A stretch of 64,000 nt of DNA from Microbulbifer sp. Q7 (lineage in GTDB: Bacteria > Pseudomonadota > Gammaproteobacteria > Pseudomonadales > Cellvibrionaceae): NCBI RefSeq assembly GCF_001639145.1, contig NZ_LROY01000001.1, positions 436,501 to 500,500 on the forward strand, given 5' to 3'. The notes below the pieces were generated by a model. That model ran no database searches and was not told the DNA's origin. It was given only the letters and a program-made list of their open reading frames with translations. The number at the start of each line of letters is the position of its first letter. The stretch's first letter is position 1. Made by a program: the position numbers and the translations under genes. Positions 29,609 through 42,188 of the stretch are shown here, piece by piece.

Positions 29609-29802
29609 GCCCCTCACTGGCAGGGTGGCCTGTCGCGCGCACCATCTGGCGCGACCATTACTGAATTGAAAATTGACACCAGCGCACCGGGCCGATGTTC
29701 GCGAGTGCGCTTTTGCTGCCGCGCCTTCCGGTGAATCCGGCCTAGCGGCGAGCCCGGCAGGCCGCAGGAAAACGTGCCGCCGGGAATAACAGGACCAGAA
29801 CC

Positions 29803-30624
29803 TTGAGCAAAATTTTTGCGGTAGCCAACCAGAAGGGTGGGGTCGGCAAAACCACGACCTGCGTCAACCTGTCCGCGTCTCTCGTTGCCAACAAGCGACG
29901 GGTGCTGCTGATCGACCTGGATCCCCAGGGGAACGCCACCATGGGTAGCGGTGTCGACAAGAGCGAACTACAGCTCTCCAGCTACGACGTGCTCGCCAGT
30001 CTGCTGCCACCACGCAAGGCCATCGTGCCCACAACCAGTGGCTACGACCTGATGCCGGCGAATATTGACCTGTCTGCCGCTGAAGTCGAACTGCTTGAAA
30101 TGGACGGCCGCGAGTCCCGTTTGCGCCAGGCGCTCGAGCAGATCAGTGACGATTACGATTACATCATCATCGACTGCCCGCCCTCCCTCAACATGCTCAC
30201 GGTGAATGCCCTGTGTGCTGCGGGCGGCGTACTGATCCCGATGCAGTGCGAGTACTACGCCCTCGAGGGACTTTCATCCCTCATCGACACCATCAACCAG
30301 GTGCAGCAGGCGGCGAACCCGAATCTCAAGATCGAGGGCATCCTGCGCACCATGTACGACCCGCGCAACAGCCTGACCAGTGACGTGTCGGACCAGCTCA
30401 ACGAGTACTTCGGCGACCGCGTCTACCGCACCTGTATCCCGCGCAACGTGCGCCTGGCGGAAGCGCCCAGTTTCGGCAAGCCCGCGCTGGAGTACGACCG
30501 CAGCTCCAAGGGTGCCATTGCCTACCTCGCGCTGGCCGGTGAAATCACCCGTCGTCATGCCGCCGCCCACCAGAACAGCAGCAATTCAAACAGTGGCCCC
30601 CGCGCCGTCGCGGAAGCGGTTTAA
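29803..30624 (+). CDS. parA: Chromosome partitioning ATPase ParA (Soj)
   Basis: Walker-type ATPase that, with ParB bound to parS, segregates the replicated origin. The deviant Walker A KGGVGKTTTCVNLSA near residue 11 includes the signature lysine. LLIDLDPQGNATMG and IIIDCPPSLNMLT are the A' and B motifs. The 273-residue length is typical of chromosomal ParA. The start codon is TTG (29803), with AGGA eight bases upstream; the alignment of MSKIFAVANQKGG with relatives supports it. It begins 194 bases after rsmG and is followed by parB 18 bases later. The parS sites it would serve are inside recF. Confidence 0.95.
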   Translation: MSKIFAVANQKGGVGKTTTCVNLSASLVANKRRVLLIDLDPQGNATMGSGVDKSELQLSSYDVLASLLPPRKAIVPTTSGYDLMPANIDLSAAEVELLEMDGRESRLRQALEQISDDYDYIIIDCPPSLNMLTVNALCAAGGVLIPMQCEYYALEGLSSLIDTINQVQQAANPNLKIEGILRTMYDPRNSLTSDVSDQLNEYFGDRVYRTCIPRNVRLAEAPSFGKPALEYDRSSKGAIAYLALAGEITRRHAAAHQNSSNSNSGPRAVAEAV

Positions 30625-30642
30625 TACTGAGGTAGTACACGT

Positions 30643-31551
30643 ATGGCCGGGAAACGCAAAGGCCTCGGGAAAGGGCTTTCCCACCTGATTAGCAACAATG
30701 CCAGTGAAGCCATAGCGGTGGCTTCCGGTGAGCGCAATGGCGATATCGTTGCGCGCGTCGACGGCGAACTGAGAGATCTCCCCATTGAATTCCTGCAGCG
30801 CGGCCGATACCAGCCGCGCCGGGATTTCCCGCAGGAATCCCTGCAGGAGCTGGCCGACTCCATCCGTGCCCAGGGCATCATGCAGCCGATCGTGGTGCGT
30901 CCGGTGGGGGAGCGCAAATACGAGATTATTGCCGGTGAACGGCGCTGGCGCGCCGCGCAGTTGGCGGAGCTCGACAAGGTACCGGCACTGATCCGTGAGG
31001 TGCCGGACGAAGCGGCCATTGCCATGGCGCTGATCGAGAACATCCAGCGGGAAGACCTCAATCCGGTGGAAGAGGCCAACGCCCTCAAGCGCCTGCAGGA
31101 CGAGTTTGAGCTGACCCAGCAGCAGGTGGCGGAAGCCGTGGGCAAATCCCGCACCGCCGTGACCAACCTGTTGCGCCTGCTGAGTCTCACCGATGAAGTG
31201 CGCACCTTCCTCGAGCGCGGCGATATCGAAACCGGCCACGCCAAGGCCCTGCTGGGTCTGTCCGGCGACAGCCAGCGCGAAGCCGCCCGCCAGGTCGTTG
31301 ATCGCGGACTGACCGTGCGTCAGGCGGAAGCCCTGGTGCGCTCGATTCAGGAGCAGGCGGGTAAGCCAAAACCGAAAAAGCCGGAAATCGACCCGAACAT
31401 TCGACGCCTGAGTGAGCGTCTGGCAGAAAAAATCGGTGTGCCCGTTACCATCGATCACGGTGACAAAGGAGCCGGCAAGCTGGTGCTCAAGTACACCAGC
31501 CTGGACGAGCTCGACGGCATTCTCGCCCATTTGGGGTACAGCGAAGACTGA
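30643..31551 (+). CDS. parB: Chromosome partitioning protein ParB (Spo0J)
   Basis: CTP-binding DNA clamp that loads at parS and spreads. The N-terminus has the basic KRKGLGKGLSHLI. The CTP-binding region is visible as RYQPRRDFPQESLQELADSI and AGERRWRAAQLAELDKVP, the latter near residue 90. The helix-turn-helix that reads parS is QQQVAEAVGKSRTAVTNLL near 155. The C-terminal dimer domain ends DELDGILAHLGYSED. At 302 residues it is of usual size. It is followed by a strong terminator. Confidence 0.96.
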   Translation: MAGKRKGLGKGLSHLISNNASEAIAVASGERNGDIVARVDGELRDLPIEFLQRGRYQPRRDFPQESLQELADSIRAQGIMQPIVVRPVGERKYEIIAGERRWRAAQLAELDKVPALIREVPDEAAIAMALIENIQREDLNPVEEANALKRLQDEFELTQQQVAEAVGKSRTAVTNLLRLLSLTDEVRTFLERGDIETGHAKALLGLSGDSQREAARQVVDRGLTVRQAEALVRSIQEQAGKPKPKKPEIDPNIRRLSERLAEKIGVPVTIDHGDKGAGKLVLKYTSLDELDGILAHLGYSED

Positions 31552-31592
31552 ACCTCCCCCGCTGAAACCGTTACGGTTGCAACGTTTCCGTG

Positions 31593-31633
31593 AAAAGTGC
31601 GCCAAAACAGTGCGGTGTTTTGGCGCACTTTTT
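31593..31633 (+). terminator. Rho-independent terminator after parB
   Basis: Long perfect stem AAAAGTGCGCCAAAACA paired with TGTTTTGGCGCACTTTT around a short loop, followed by further T residues. It separates mnmG-parB from the atp operon. From here to 31820 I see no gene; the atp promoter should lie there but I cannot place it securely. Confidence 0.85.
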
Positions 31634-31820
31634 GTTTCACAGGGTGTCGTTTCACCGATGATTGTGAGTGTTTACTATCACCCTATCGTGTTGTGAAAGA
31701 ACGCGAACACCACGCCAACAGACTAGATTTGCCAGTTGAACCGGCAGCCTGCTTCATACATAATTCGCACGCCCAATTTTTGGGCGGAAAAGTATATTTT
31801 TGGCCGGCCCGTTCCCGCCT

Positions 31821-32210
31821 ATGCGTAATCCCCCGGTAGTCAAGATTTCGCTGATCCAGCTGGCAGTTTTGGTGCTTGCTGTGCTGGCGCTCGAACTGAC
31901 CCTGGGGCGGGTGATCGCACTTTCCGCCCTGCTCGGTGGCATCCTGAGTGTGCTGCCCAATCTGTATTTCGGCCTGCGCGCCTTCGAGCTACTGGGCCCC
32001 AACCGCGGCAAGATTCGCGGTGCGCGCGCAAGCCAGCGAGCGGTAGGGAGTTTCTACCGCGCCGAAACCGGCAAGTTCGTGATGACCCTGGTGGGGTTCG
32101 CGACGGTGTTCGCCAGCGTGAAAACGCTGAACCCCGCGGTGCTGTTTATCAGCTACGGCTTGTGCGTGATTTTGCAATGGATTCTCGTGGCCCGACTGCA
32201 GCCCAAATAG
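31821..32210 (+). CDS. atpI: ATP synthase subunit I
   Basis: Small membrane protein encoded first in many atp operons; it assists c-ring assembly and is not part of the finished enzyme. The 129 residues contain four hydrophobic segments (LIQLAVLVLAVLALELTL, SALLGGILSVLPNLYFGL, FVMTLVGFATVFASV and VLFISYGLCVILQWILV) with the conserved RAETGKF between the second and third. The ATG at 31821 is favoured over an in-frame TTG at 31800. It is 121 bases from atpB. Confidence 0.88.
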   Translation: MRNPPVVKISLIQLAVLVLAVLALELTLGRVIALSALLGGILSVLPNLYFGLRAFELLGPNRGKIRGARASQRAVGSFYRAETGKFVMTLVGFATVFASVKTLNPAVLFISYGLCVILQWILVARLQPK

Positions 32211-32325
32211 TTGCGGGGGCCGGGATGCCTCAACAGTGACTGCGCCGACAGAGTGATGCCGAAACAAAGACGGCTGCGCAGTGAGGGATTCCACGAAGCA
32301 GATTTTTTATCTTAGAACGTGTTGA

Positions 32326-33273
<948 letters not shown>

Positions 33274-33295
33274 GGTCGTGCCCGTCTCAGGGTAA

Positions 33296-33622
<327 letters not shown>

Positions 33623-33676
33623 TTCCCCGTTCCAATTGCCCTTTAACCCATTTTTGAAAGAGCAAGAGGTGTCGGT

Positions 33677-34147
33677 GTGAATATCAACCTGACTCTGATC
33701 GGCCAGTCGATCACCTTTCTCGCCTTTGTATGGTTCTGCTGGAAGTATGTCTGGCCGGCCCTGCTGGGTGTTATGCAAGAGCGTGAGCAGAAAATTGCTA
33801 CCGGTCTGCAAGAAGCCGAGCGCGCGGGAAAAGATCTCGAACTGGCGCAGCGCAAAGCTGCCGAGCAACTGAAAGAAGCCAAGGCTCAGGCTGCGGAAAT
33901 CATCGATGGTGCCAACAAGCGCGCCAATCAGATCGTTGACGAAGCCAAAGAAGCCGCGCGCAGTGAAGGCGATCGCCTGAAAGCTGCCGCCCAGGCGGAA
34001 ATTGAACAGGAAGTAAACCGTGCGAAAGAACAGCTTCGCTCGCGTATCGCTGCCCTGTCTGTTGCCGGCGCCGAGAAAATTCTCTCGGTCAACATCGATG
34101 CCAAGGCACACGATGACATGATCGAGAAACTGGCAGCCGAGCTGTAA
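33677..34147 (+). CDS. atpF: F0F1 ATP synthase subunit b
   Basis: Peripheral-stalk subunit of 156 residues. It has an N-terminal membrane helix ([19 protein letters not shown]) followed by a long charged coiled coil rich in Ala, Glu, Lys and Arg ([20 protein letters not shown] onward) that dimerises and holds subunit delta. The start is GTG at 33677, with AAGAGG about eight bases upstream. It ends 11 bases before atpH. Confidence 0.96.
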   Translation: MNINLTLIGQSITFLAFVWFCWKYVWPALLGVMQEREQKIATGLQEAERAGKDLELAQRKAAEQLKEAKAQAAEIIDGANKRANQIVDEAKEAARSEGDRLKAAAQAEIEQEVNRAKEQLRSRIAALSVAGAEKILSVNIDAKAHDDMIEKLAAEL

Positions 34148-34158
34148 GCGAGGAACCC

Positions 34159-34692
34159 ATGGCGGAACTCAGCACTCTGGCTCGGCCCTACGCAAAAGCG
34201 GCCTTTGCCCACGCCCAGCAAGCTTCCGACCTGAATGGTTGGAGTGTGGCGTTGGCAACCGCAGCGGTGGTCAGCCAGAACGAAAAAGTTGGCGAGCTGT
34301 TGGATAACCCCCAGCTGACCAGTGAAGTGCGCGCGGAAAAATTCCTGTCTGTATGTGGCGATTTCAACCCGTCACAACAGAACTTCATCAAGCTGCTGGC
34401 GGAAAACCACCGCCTGCCGCTGCTGCCGGAAATTTCCGAACTGTTCGAAGACCTGAAGGCCCAGGCAGAAGCCACTCTCGAAGTGGAAGTCATTTCTGCC
34501 CGCCCGCTCAGCGACGAACAGTCCCAGCGCCTCACCCAGGCTCTCAGCAAGAAGTTTGCCCGTGAAGTGCATCTGCACAGTGCGGTCGACGAAAATTTGC
34601 TGGGCGGCGCGATCATTCGCGCTGGTGATACGGTGATCGACGGCACCGTGCGCGGTCGACTGGCCAAACTCGCCGAGGCGATGAACTCCTAA
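34159..34692 (+). CDS. atpH: F0F1 ATP synthase subunit delta
   Basis: Stator subunit connecting the b dimer to the top of the alpha3beta3 head; 177 residues, as in E. coli. The N-terminus [17 protein letters not shown] and the C-terminal [22 protein letters not shown] are the family signatures. It lies between atpF and atpA with short gaps. Confidence 0.96.
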   Translation: MAELSTLARPYAKAAFAHAQQASDLNGWSVALATAAVVSQNEKVGELLDNPQLTSEVRAEKFLSVCGDFNPSQQNFIKLLAENHRLPLLPEISELFEDLKAQAEATLEVEVISARPLSDEQSQRLTQALSKKFAREVHLHSAVDENLLGGAIIRAGDTVIDGTVRGRLAKLAEAMNS

Positions 34693-34740
34693 ATTACCTT
34701 CCCGGTGGGCAGAGCCTGCCGGGAAATCGAGGAACAGAGC

Positions 34741-36285
34741 ATGCAGCAACTGAATCCCTCTGAGATCAGTGAAATTATCAAGAGCCGCATCGACAATCTC
34801 GATGTGAGCACCGAGGCCCAGAACGAGGGCACCATTGTTTCCGTTTCCGACGGTATCATCCGCATCCACGGCCTGGCCGACGTAATGTACGGTGAGATGA
34901 TCGAGTTCGAAGGCGGTGTTACCGGTATGGCACTGAACCTGGAGCGCGACTCCGTTGGTGCCATCGTACTCGGTGACTACAAATCCCTGGCCGAAGGCCA
35001 GAAGTGCCGTTGCACCGGCCGCATCCTGGAAGCGCCGGTTGGTCCGGAACTGCTGGGCCGCGTGGTCGACGCACTGGGCAACCCGATCGACGGAAAAGGT
35101 CCGCTGAACAACAAGCTGACCGATGCGGTTGAGAAAGTAGCCCCCGGCGTAATCGCCCGTCAGTCCGTTGATCAGCCGGTTCAGACCGGTCTGAAAGCGG
35201 TCGACACCATGATCCCGATCGGTCGTGGCCAGCGTGAGCTGATCATCGGCGACCGTCAGATCGGTAAGACCGCGGTTGCGATCGATGCGATCATCAACCA
35301 GAAAGGCACCGGCATTAAGTGTGTCTACGTAGCCGTAGGCCAGAAGCAGTCTTCTATTGCCAACGTGGTACGCAAGCTCGAAGAGCACGGCGCCATGGAC
35401 CACACCATCGTGGTTGCCGCCGGCGCTGCCGACCCGGCTGCGATGCAGTTCCTGGCCCCGTATGTTGGCTGCACCATGGGCGAGTACTTCCGCGACCGCG
35501 GTGAAGACGCCCTGATCATTTATGATGACCTGACCAAGCAGGCCTGGGCCTACCGTCAGATCTCCCTGCTGCTGAAGCGTCCCCCGGGCCGTGAAGCTTA
35601 CCCCGGTGACGTTTTCTACTTGCACTCCCGTCTGCTGGAGCGCGCCGCGCGTGTAAACGCCGAGTACGTAGAGAAATTCACCAACGGTGAAGTGAAAGGC
35701 AAAACCGGCTCCCTGACCGCACTGCCGATCATCGAGACCCAGGCCGGTGACGTTTCCGCGTTCGTACCGACCAACGTGATCTCGATTACCGATGGTCAGA
35801 TCTTCCTGGAAACCGACCTGTTCAACGCCGGTGTTCGTCCGGCGATCAACCCGGGTATCTCCGTATCCCGTGTTGGTGGTTCTGCCCAGACCAAGATCAT
35901 CAAGAAGCTGTCCGGTGGTATCCGTACCGCTCTGGCCCAGTACCGCGAGCTCGCGGCTTTCTCCCAGTTCGCCTCCGACCTGGACGAAGCCACCAAGGCC
36001 CAGCTGGACCATGGTGAGCGCGTAACCGAGCTGATGAAGCAGAAGCAGTACTCTCCGCTGTCTATCGCGGACATGGCTGTTTCCGTTTACGCCGCGGACA
36101 AGGGTTACCTGAACGACGTAGAAGTTAACAAAGTGCTGGACTTCGAATCCGCCCTGCTCGCTTTCATGAACAGCGAACATGCAGAGCTGATGGAGCAAGT
36201 AAACAGCACCGGTAACTACAACGACGAAATCGACAGCGCCTTCAAGGCTGCGATCGAGAAGTTCGTCGCTACCGGTAGCTGGTAA
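34741..36285 (+). CDS. atpA: F0F1 ATP synthase subunit alpha
   Basis: Non-catalytic nucleotide-binding subunit of F1. I chose the ATG at 34741 ([14 protein letters not shown]), giving 514 residues with GAGGA upstream; the frame continues farther upstream without similarity. Walker A is GDRQIGKTA near residue 170. The [37 protein letters not shown] region and the family signature [17 protein letters not shown] (near 365-381) are intact. Confidence 0.97.
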   Translation: MQQLNPSEISEIIKSRIDNLDVSTEAQNEGTIVSVSDGIIRIHGLADVMYGEMIEFEGGVTGMALNLERDSVGAIVLGDYKSLAEGQKCRCTGRILEAPVGPELLGRVVDALGNPIDGKGPLNNKLTDAVEKVAPGVIARQSVDQPVQTGLKAVDTMIPIGRGQRELIIGDRQIGKTAVAIDAIINQKGTGIKCVYVAVGQKQSSIANVVRKLEEHGAMDHTIVVAAGAADPAAMQFLAPYVGCTMGEYFRDRGEDALIIYDDLTKQAWAYRQISLLLKRPPGREAYPGDVFYLHSRLLERAARVNAEYVEKFTNGEVKGKTGSLTALPIIETQAGDVSAFVPTNVISITDGQIFLETDLFNAGVRPAINPGISVSRVGGSAQTKIIKKLSGGIRTALAQYRELAAFSQFASDLDEATKAQLDHGERVTELMKQKQYSPLSIADMAVSVYAADKGYLNDVEVNKVLDFESALLAFMNSEHAELMEQVNSTGNYNDEIDSAFKAAIEKFVATGSW

Positions 36286-36356
36286 GTACCCATGTGCAGG
36301 AGCCTGTGCAAGCACTCGCTCCTGCAGGTTAACTTCCGGCAAAAAGGTAACTGACT

Positions 36357-38652
<2,296 letters not shown>

Positions 38653-38664
38653 GGTACGCACATA

Positions 38665-38802
38665 GATCCCCAAGTATTTGGGGATCATGGCTCGCTCAAA
38701 ATCGTAGCGAGCGGCTGGCTGGCGGTGGCCGCCGGAGCGCAGGCAGCGGAGTGTATTCTCATACATGAGCAGCCGAGCACCGCCGGACGCCGTCAGCCAG
38801 AC
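38665..38802. repeat. Structured intergenic element between atpD and atpC (two hairpins plus ERIC-like palindrome)
   Basis: Three consecutive inverted repeats. A perfect hairpin GATCCCCAA/TTGGGGATC lies at 38665-38686, followed by GCTCGCT/AGCGAGC at 38690-38712. Next is an imperfect palindrome of about 86 bases (38715-38800) centred on TGTAT-TCTC-ATACA, with outer arms CTGGCTG / CAGCCAG. The size and layout recall ERIC-type imperfect palindromes. It is unrelated in sequence to the nested-hairpin family found elsewhere in this window. Confidence 0.75.
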
Positions 38803-38858
38803 GCGCAGTAGATTTTGTGCGATGCCACAAGGCAAACAAATGAGATTGAGGTAGCCTT

Positions 38859-39278
38859 ATGGCTATGACAGTACATTGCGACATTGTTAGCGCAGAGGAA
38901 TCCCTCTTCTCGGGTCTGGTGAAGATGGTGATTGTCAGCGGCGTCGAAGGGGAACTCGGTATCTCCTACGGTCACGCGCAGCTGCTCACTCACCTCAAGC
39001 CGGGCCCGGTACGCATCATCAAAGACAATGGTGATGAAGAGGTGCTGTTCCTGAGCGGTGGCTATGCGGAAATCCAGCCGAATATGGTGACCATCCTCGC
39101 CGATCTCGCCGAGCGCGAAATCGACGAAGATGCCGCCCAAAAGGCGCGCGAGGAGGCGGAACACGCCCTGCGCAGTGCCCCGGCGGATATCGACTACGCC
39201 CGCATCTCCGCGCAACTGGCCGAGGCCGAAGCGCGCCTGCGTACCATGCAGGCCATTCGCAAGGCCGCCGGCAAGTAA
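38859..39278 (+). CDS. atpC: F0F1 ATP synthase subunit epsilon
   Basis: Rotor subunit that regulates ATP hydrolysis, 139 residues. The N-terminal beta-sandwich begins MTVHCDIVSAEESLFSGLVKMV, with GELGISYGHAQLLT and LSGGYAEIQPNMVTILAD. A C-terminal helical hairpin rich in Ala, Glu and Arg follows. It ends the atp operon, just before a terminator. Its separation from atpD by a structured spacer could set its expression apart from the rest. Confidence 0.96.
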   Translation: MAMTVHCDIVSAEESLFSGLVKMVIVSGVEGELGISYGHAQLLTHLKPGPVRIIKDNGDEEVLFLSGGYAEIQPNMVTILADLAEREIDEDAAQKAREEAEHALRSAPADIDYARISAQLAEAEARLRTMQAIRKAAGK

Positions 39279-39311
39279 TGCGGTGAGCCATTGGCTTAGC
39301 GCCGGTCAAAG

Positions 39312-39335
39312 AAAGCAGCTTCGGCTGCTTTTTTT
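39312..39335 (+). terminator. Rho-independent terminator of the atp operon
   Basis: Stem AAAGCAGC / GCTGCTTT with the stable tetraloop TTCG and a run of seven T residues. Confidence 0.9.
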
Positions 39336-39409
39336 GTGCCCGTCATTCCCTTTCAAACGCAGCCGCGCCATCATGGGTTGCTGTAAATCCGGTTTAGGAA
39401 AAGGAAAAG

Positions 39410-40444
39410 GTGGAAACAGTCAAAACGGATGGACCTTGTATCGGTCTAGCCCTCGGCAGTGGTGCCGCCAAGGGGTTCGCCCATATCGGCGTGCTCAAAG
39501 TACTGAATGAAATGGGCATCCAGCCCCATGTCATCGCCGGCACCTCCATGGGCGCCTTTGTCGGTGCGGCGTATGCCGCCGGCCAGCTCGATAAACTGGA
39601 AGAGTGGGTGCGCCAGCTGGACAACTGGAAAGTGTTTTCTCTGCTGGACATTAACTGGACCCTGAGCGGCGGCGTGATCGGCGGAAAAAAACCCTTTCGC
39701 ACGTTTTTCGAGGACTTTGAGTTCAAAGACATTGAAGACCTGGCGTTGCCGTTCACGGCGGTAGCGACGGACCTGCACAGTGGCCAGGAGATCTGGCTGC
39801 AACAGGGCAATCTTCAAGATGCCGTGAGTGCCTCCTGTTCCATTCCTGGCCTTCTGTCGCCAAAGGCGCTGTCGGGCCGCTGGCTGGTTGACGGTGCGGT
39901 AGTCAATCCGGTGCCGGTGGATGTGTGTCGGGCGATGGGCGCCACACGGGTGATTGCGATTGACGTGATGGAGGATGGCGCGCCACTGCTGACCCGTGAT
40001 AATGATGAAGTCACCAGCGTGGTCAGTGCGCAACCCACCGAAGAGGATATCCAGACCTTGCAGCGGGAACGCGCAGAGATCGCGCTACCGGAGACCGCCG
40101 ACGATGAGGAAGCACCGGACTCGGAAAACGGGAGTGCGACGAATGGCCTGGCGCGCCTGCTGGAGCAAGGCAAGGAGCAGTTGACCCAGTTCCGCGAACT
40201 GCGCAAACGGCCCAAAATTACCCCGCCCGGTATGTTCGATACCATGCATCAGGCGATGGCGATTCTCGAGCGCCGCCACAAGCGCACCCGCATGATGGGC
40301 TCACCTCCGGATGTATTGGTCATGCCCAAGGTCGCAGATATCGGCGGTATGGAATTTTCCCGCGCCTCCGAGGCGATCGACGCGGGCGAGGTGGAAGCGC
40401 GCCGGCTGCGCACCTGGATCGAAGATACGGTGGCCGCTGGCTGA
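39410..40444 (+). CDS. Patatin-like phospholipase family protein (RssA-like)
   Basis: Predicted lipid acyl hydrolase with a Ser-Asp dyad. The oxyanion glycine stretch is LALGSGAAKGFAHIGVL near residue 11. The nucleophile serine is in GTSMGAFVGAAYA near residue 45, and the catalytic aspartate is in RWLVDGAVVNPVPVDV near 160. The N-terminal 180 residues resemble the RssA/YchK group. The remaining part carries an acidic low-complexity insert (ETADDEEAPDSENGS) and an LRKRPKITPPGMFDTMHQAM segment typical of this subgroup. The start is GTG at 39410, with AAGGA upstream. It is 344 residues long, and the next gene begins 20 bases on, so the two are probably co-transcribed. Confidence 0.87.
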   Translation: METVKTDGPCIGLALGSGAAKGFAHIGVLKVLNEMGIQPHVIAGTSMGAFVGAAYAAGQLDKLEEWVRQLDNWKVFSLLDINWTLSGGVIGGKKPFRTFFEDFEFKDIEDLALPFTAVATDLHSGQEIWLQQGNLQDAVSASCSIPGLLSPKALSGRWLVDGAVVNPVPVDVCRAMGATRVIAIDVMEDGAPLLTRDNDEVTSVVSAQPTEEDIQTLQRERAEIALPETADDEEAPDSENGSATNGLARLLEQGKEQLTQFRELRKRPKITPPGMFDTMHQAMAILERRHKRTRMMGSPPDVLVMPKVADIGGMEFSRASEAIDAGEVEARRLRTWIEDTVAAG

Positions 40445-40464
40445 TTGGTTGGCCGGGAGGCACT

Positions 40465-41931
40465 ATGTGGCGTCTTTTCTCTCTCAGCGGCCTCTGGTTA
40501 AGCACACTGTTCATTCTCAGCGCCGGTGCGGCCGAGTGGCACGAATATCGTTCGGAAAACTTTACCGTTTATTCCGATGTGCCGGAGCGCCGGGTCAACG
40601 CACTGGTGCGCGACCTGGAGCGATTCCGTCGCACCGCCCTTTCCTTTACCGGTCAGGAAGAAACCCCGGAAAATCGTAATCTGCGGGTCTTCCACTTCCG
40701 CGATTCCATCGAATTTGAACAGTTTACCGGCGACCGCAAGATTGCCGGGCTGTACCGGGAAACCTGGCAAGGACCCATCATTTTTTCTCGCGACGGTGAT
40801 CACGGCATTACTGGCTCCGGGCTCATCTTCCACGAATACGTACATCACCTGATGCGCGAGCGCAGCGGCATGACCTACCCGCGCTGGTACTCCGAGGGCT
40901 TCGCCGAGCTCCTGGCCAGTGCGGAGCTGCGCAAAAAAACCGTGCTAGTGGGCGGGTTACCGGAGTGGCGACTGAGCGCCTGGGCTGAGGATGAGCCGCT
41001 CAGTATCGCGCAGTTGCTGTCCCCGCCCCCACTCGTCTCGCAAAAGGGTGAAGACAACAGTCGTTACTGGAACAATTACTACGCCAGTGCCTGGCTGCTC
41101 ACCCACTATCTGCAGCTGGGCTACAACGCCGGCCATCCGGACTACCGCACAGCCGCCGCGCAATACCTGAAAGCCGTGGCCGCCGGTGACAACCCGCGGG
41201 AAATTTTTCGGGAGCATTTCGGAAAAACCATCGCAGAAATGCAGCGGGAAATGCTCGCCTATATGCGCACCGATATTCACCGCCACAAGCTGGATATCCC
41301 CGAATACACCTACTCCATTCCCCGCCGCGAACTGAGCGAAAACGCGCGCTTATTCCTGCTCGCCAGCACCGCCGTGGACTTTGGCAGGCCCCCACTGGCC
41401 ATGCAGTATTTGCAGCAGAGTGAGCCGCTGGCCCTCGGCTGGCAGGAAAATCGAGCCGCCCTGGCGGTGCTCGAAGCGGAAAACAAGAACTACAAACCCG
41501 GCGAAAAAGTGGTGGAGGAGATCGGTGAGTACGGCCAGATCAGCCACCTCACCGCCGCCAATCTCGCGCAATATTATTTACTGCGTTTGCAGGCGCTGAC
41601 CCTGACCCGCGAGTGGGATGACGATTTGTATGAATCCGCCGTGAAGTACGGCAAGATCGCTGTGCAGATGGGGCCGGACTACCTGCCCGGATACCGGACG
41701 CTGTGGACCACCTATCAACTAAAGGGAAAAAGCGAAGAAGCCCTGCAGATTATGCTCAGCGCCTACCAGCAGGAACCGAACCACCTGAACCTGAATATCG
41801 CGCTGGGGTTTTACCTTGCCCACTTGGGTAAACACGCTTTGGCGCGGGAATACCTGGAGCGGGTGGTGGCGTGGAGCCACTCCGCGGAACAACGCCAGCG
41901 AGCGCAGGCCCTTTTGCGCAGTGGCAGCTGA
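40465..41931 (+). CDS. Secreted HExxH metallopeptidase-like protein with TPR-like C-terminus
   Basis: Predicted exported protein of 488 residues with a signal peptide ending near SAGAA (residue 23). The zinc-binding motif HEYVHHLM lies near residue 127 and a likely third ligand in YSEGFAELLAS, about 17 residues later, the gluzincin spacing. This resembles the peptidase MA-like / DUF1570 type of protein. The C-terminal half (from about residue 290) is helical with repeated units such as HLNLNIALGFYLAHLGKHALAREYLERV, typical of tetratricopeptide repeats. The ATG at 40465 has GGGAGG upstream. Substrate and role are unknown. It follows the patatin gene closely. Confidence 0.75.
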   Translation: MWRLFSLSGLWLSTLFILSAGAAEWHEYRSENFTVYSDVPERRVNALVRDLERFRRTALSFTGQEETPENRNLRVFHFRDSIEFEQFTGDRKIAGLYRETWQGPIIFSRDGDHGITGSGLIFHEYVHHLMRERSGMTYPRWYSEGFAELLASAELRKKTVLVGGLPEWRLSAWAEDEPLSIAQLLSPPPLVSQKGEDNSRYWNNYYASAWLLTHYLQLGYNAGHPDYRTAAAQYLKAVAAGDNPREIFREHFGKTIAEMQREMLAYMRTDIHRHKLDIPEYTYSIPRRELSENARLFLLASTAVDFGRPPLAMQYLQQSEPLALGWQENRAALAVLEAENKNYKPGEKVVEEIGEYGQISHLTAANLAQYYLLRLQALTLTREWDDDLYESAVKYGKIAVQMGPDYLPGYRTLWTTYQLKGKSEEALQIMLSAYQQEPNHLNLNIALGFYLAHLGKHALAREYLERVVAWSHSAEQRQRAQALLRSGS

Positions 41932-42188
41932 TGGACCTTACACGGTCAGCGTTTGCTCACAAGGATGATGCTGCCCAGCTGTGGGGCGTTCCCCGCACGG
42001 GTGAAAAATCGGCGCTTTCGAGTACGCTGGTAAGTCATTGCAGGCCGGCCTGGACACCCAGTGCGAGCCCGCCCTCCTTGGACTTGGCGCAGGATTTACA
42101 CCGGAAAGTGGAGCCTGAATAAATCAACGCGCTTACGTTGTCTTCCAGTCGGTCCTCGGGCCCAAGTGCTTTCCCATGTCGCTAACTA

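Noticed and set aside
29609..29802. Possible promoter or repeat in the rsmG-parA gap
   Set aside because: A TTGACA is present (29676 region) but there is no acceptable -10 at proper spacing, and the short GC-rich inverted stretches do not match the hairpin family.
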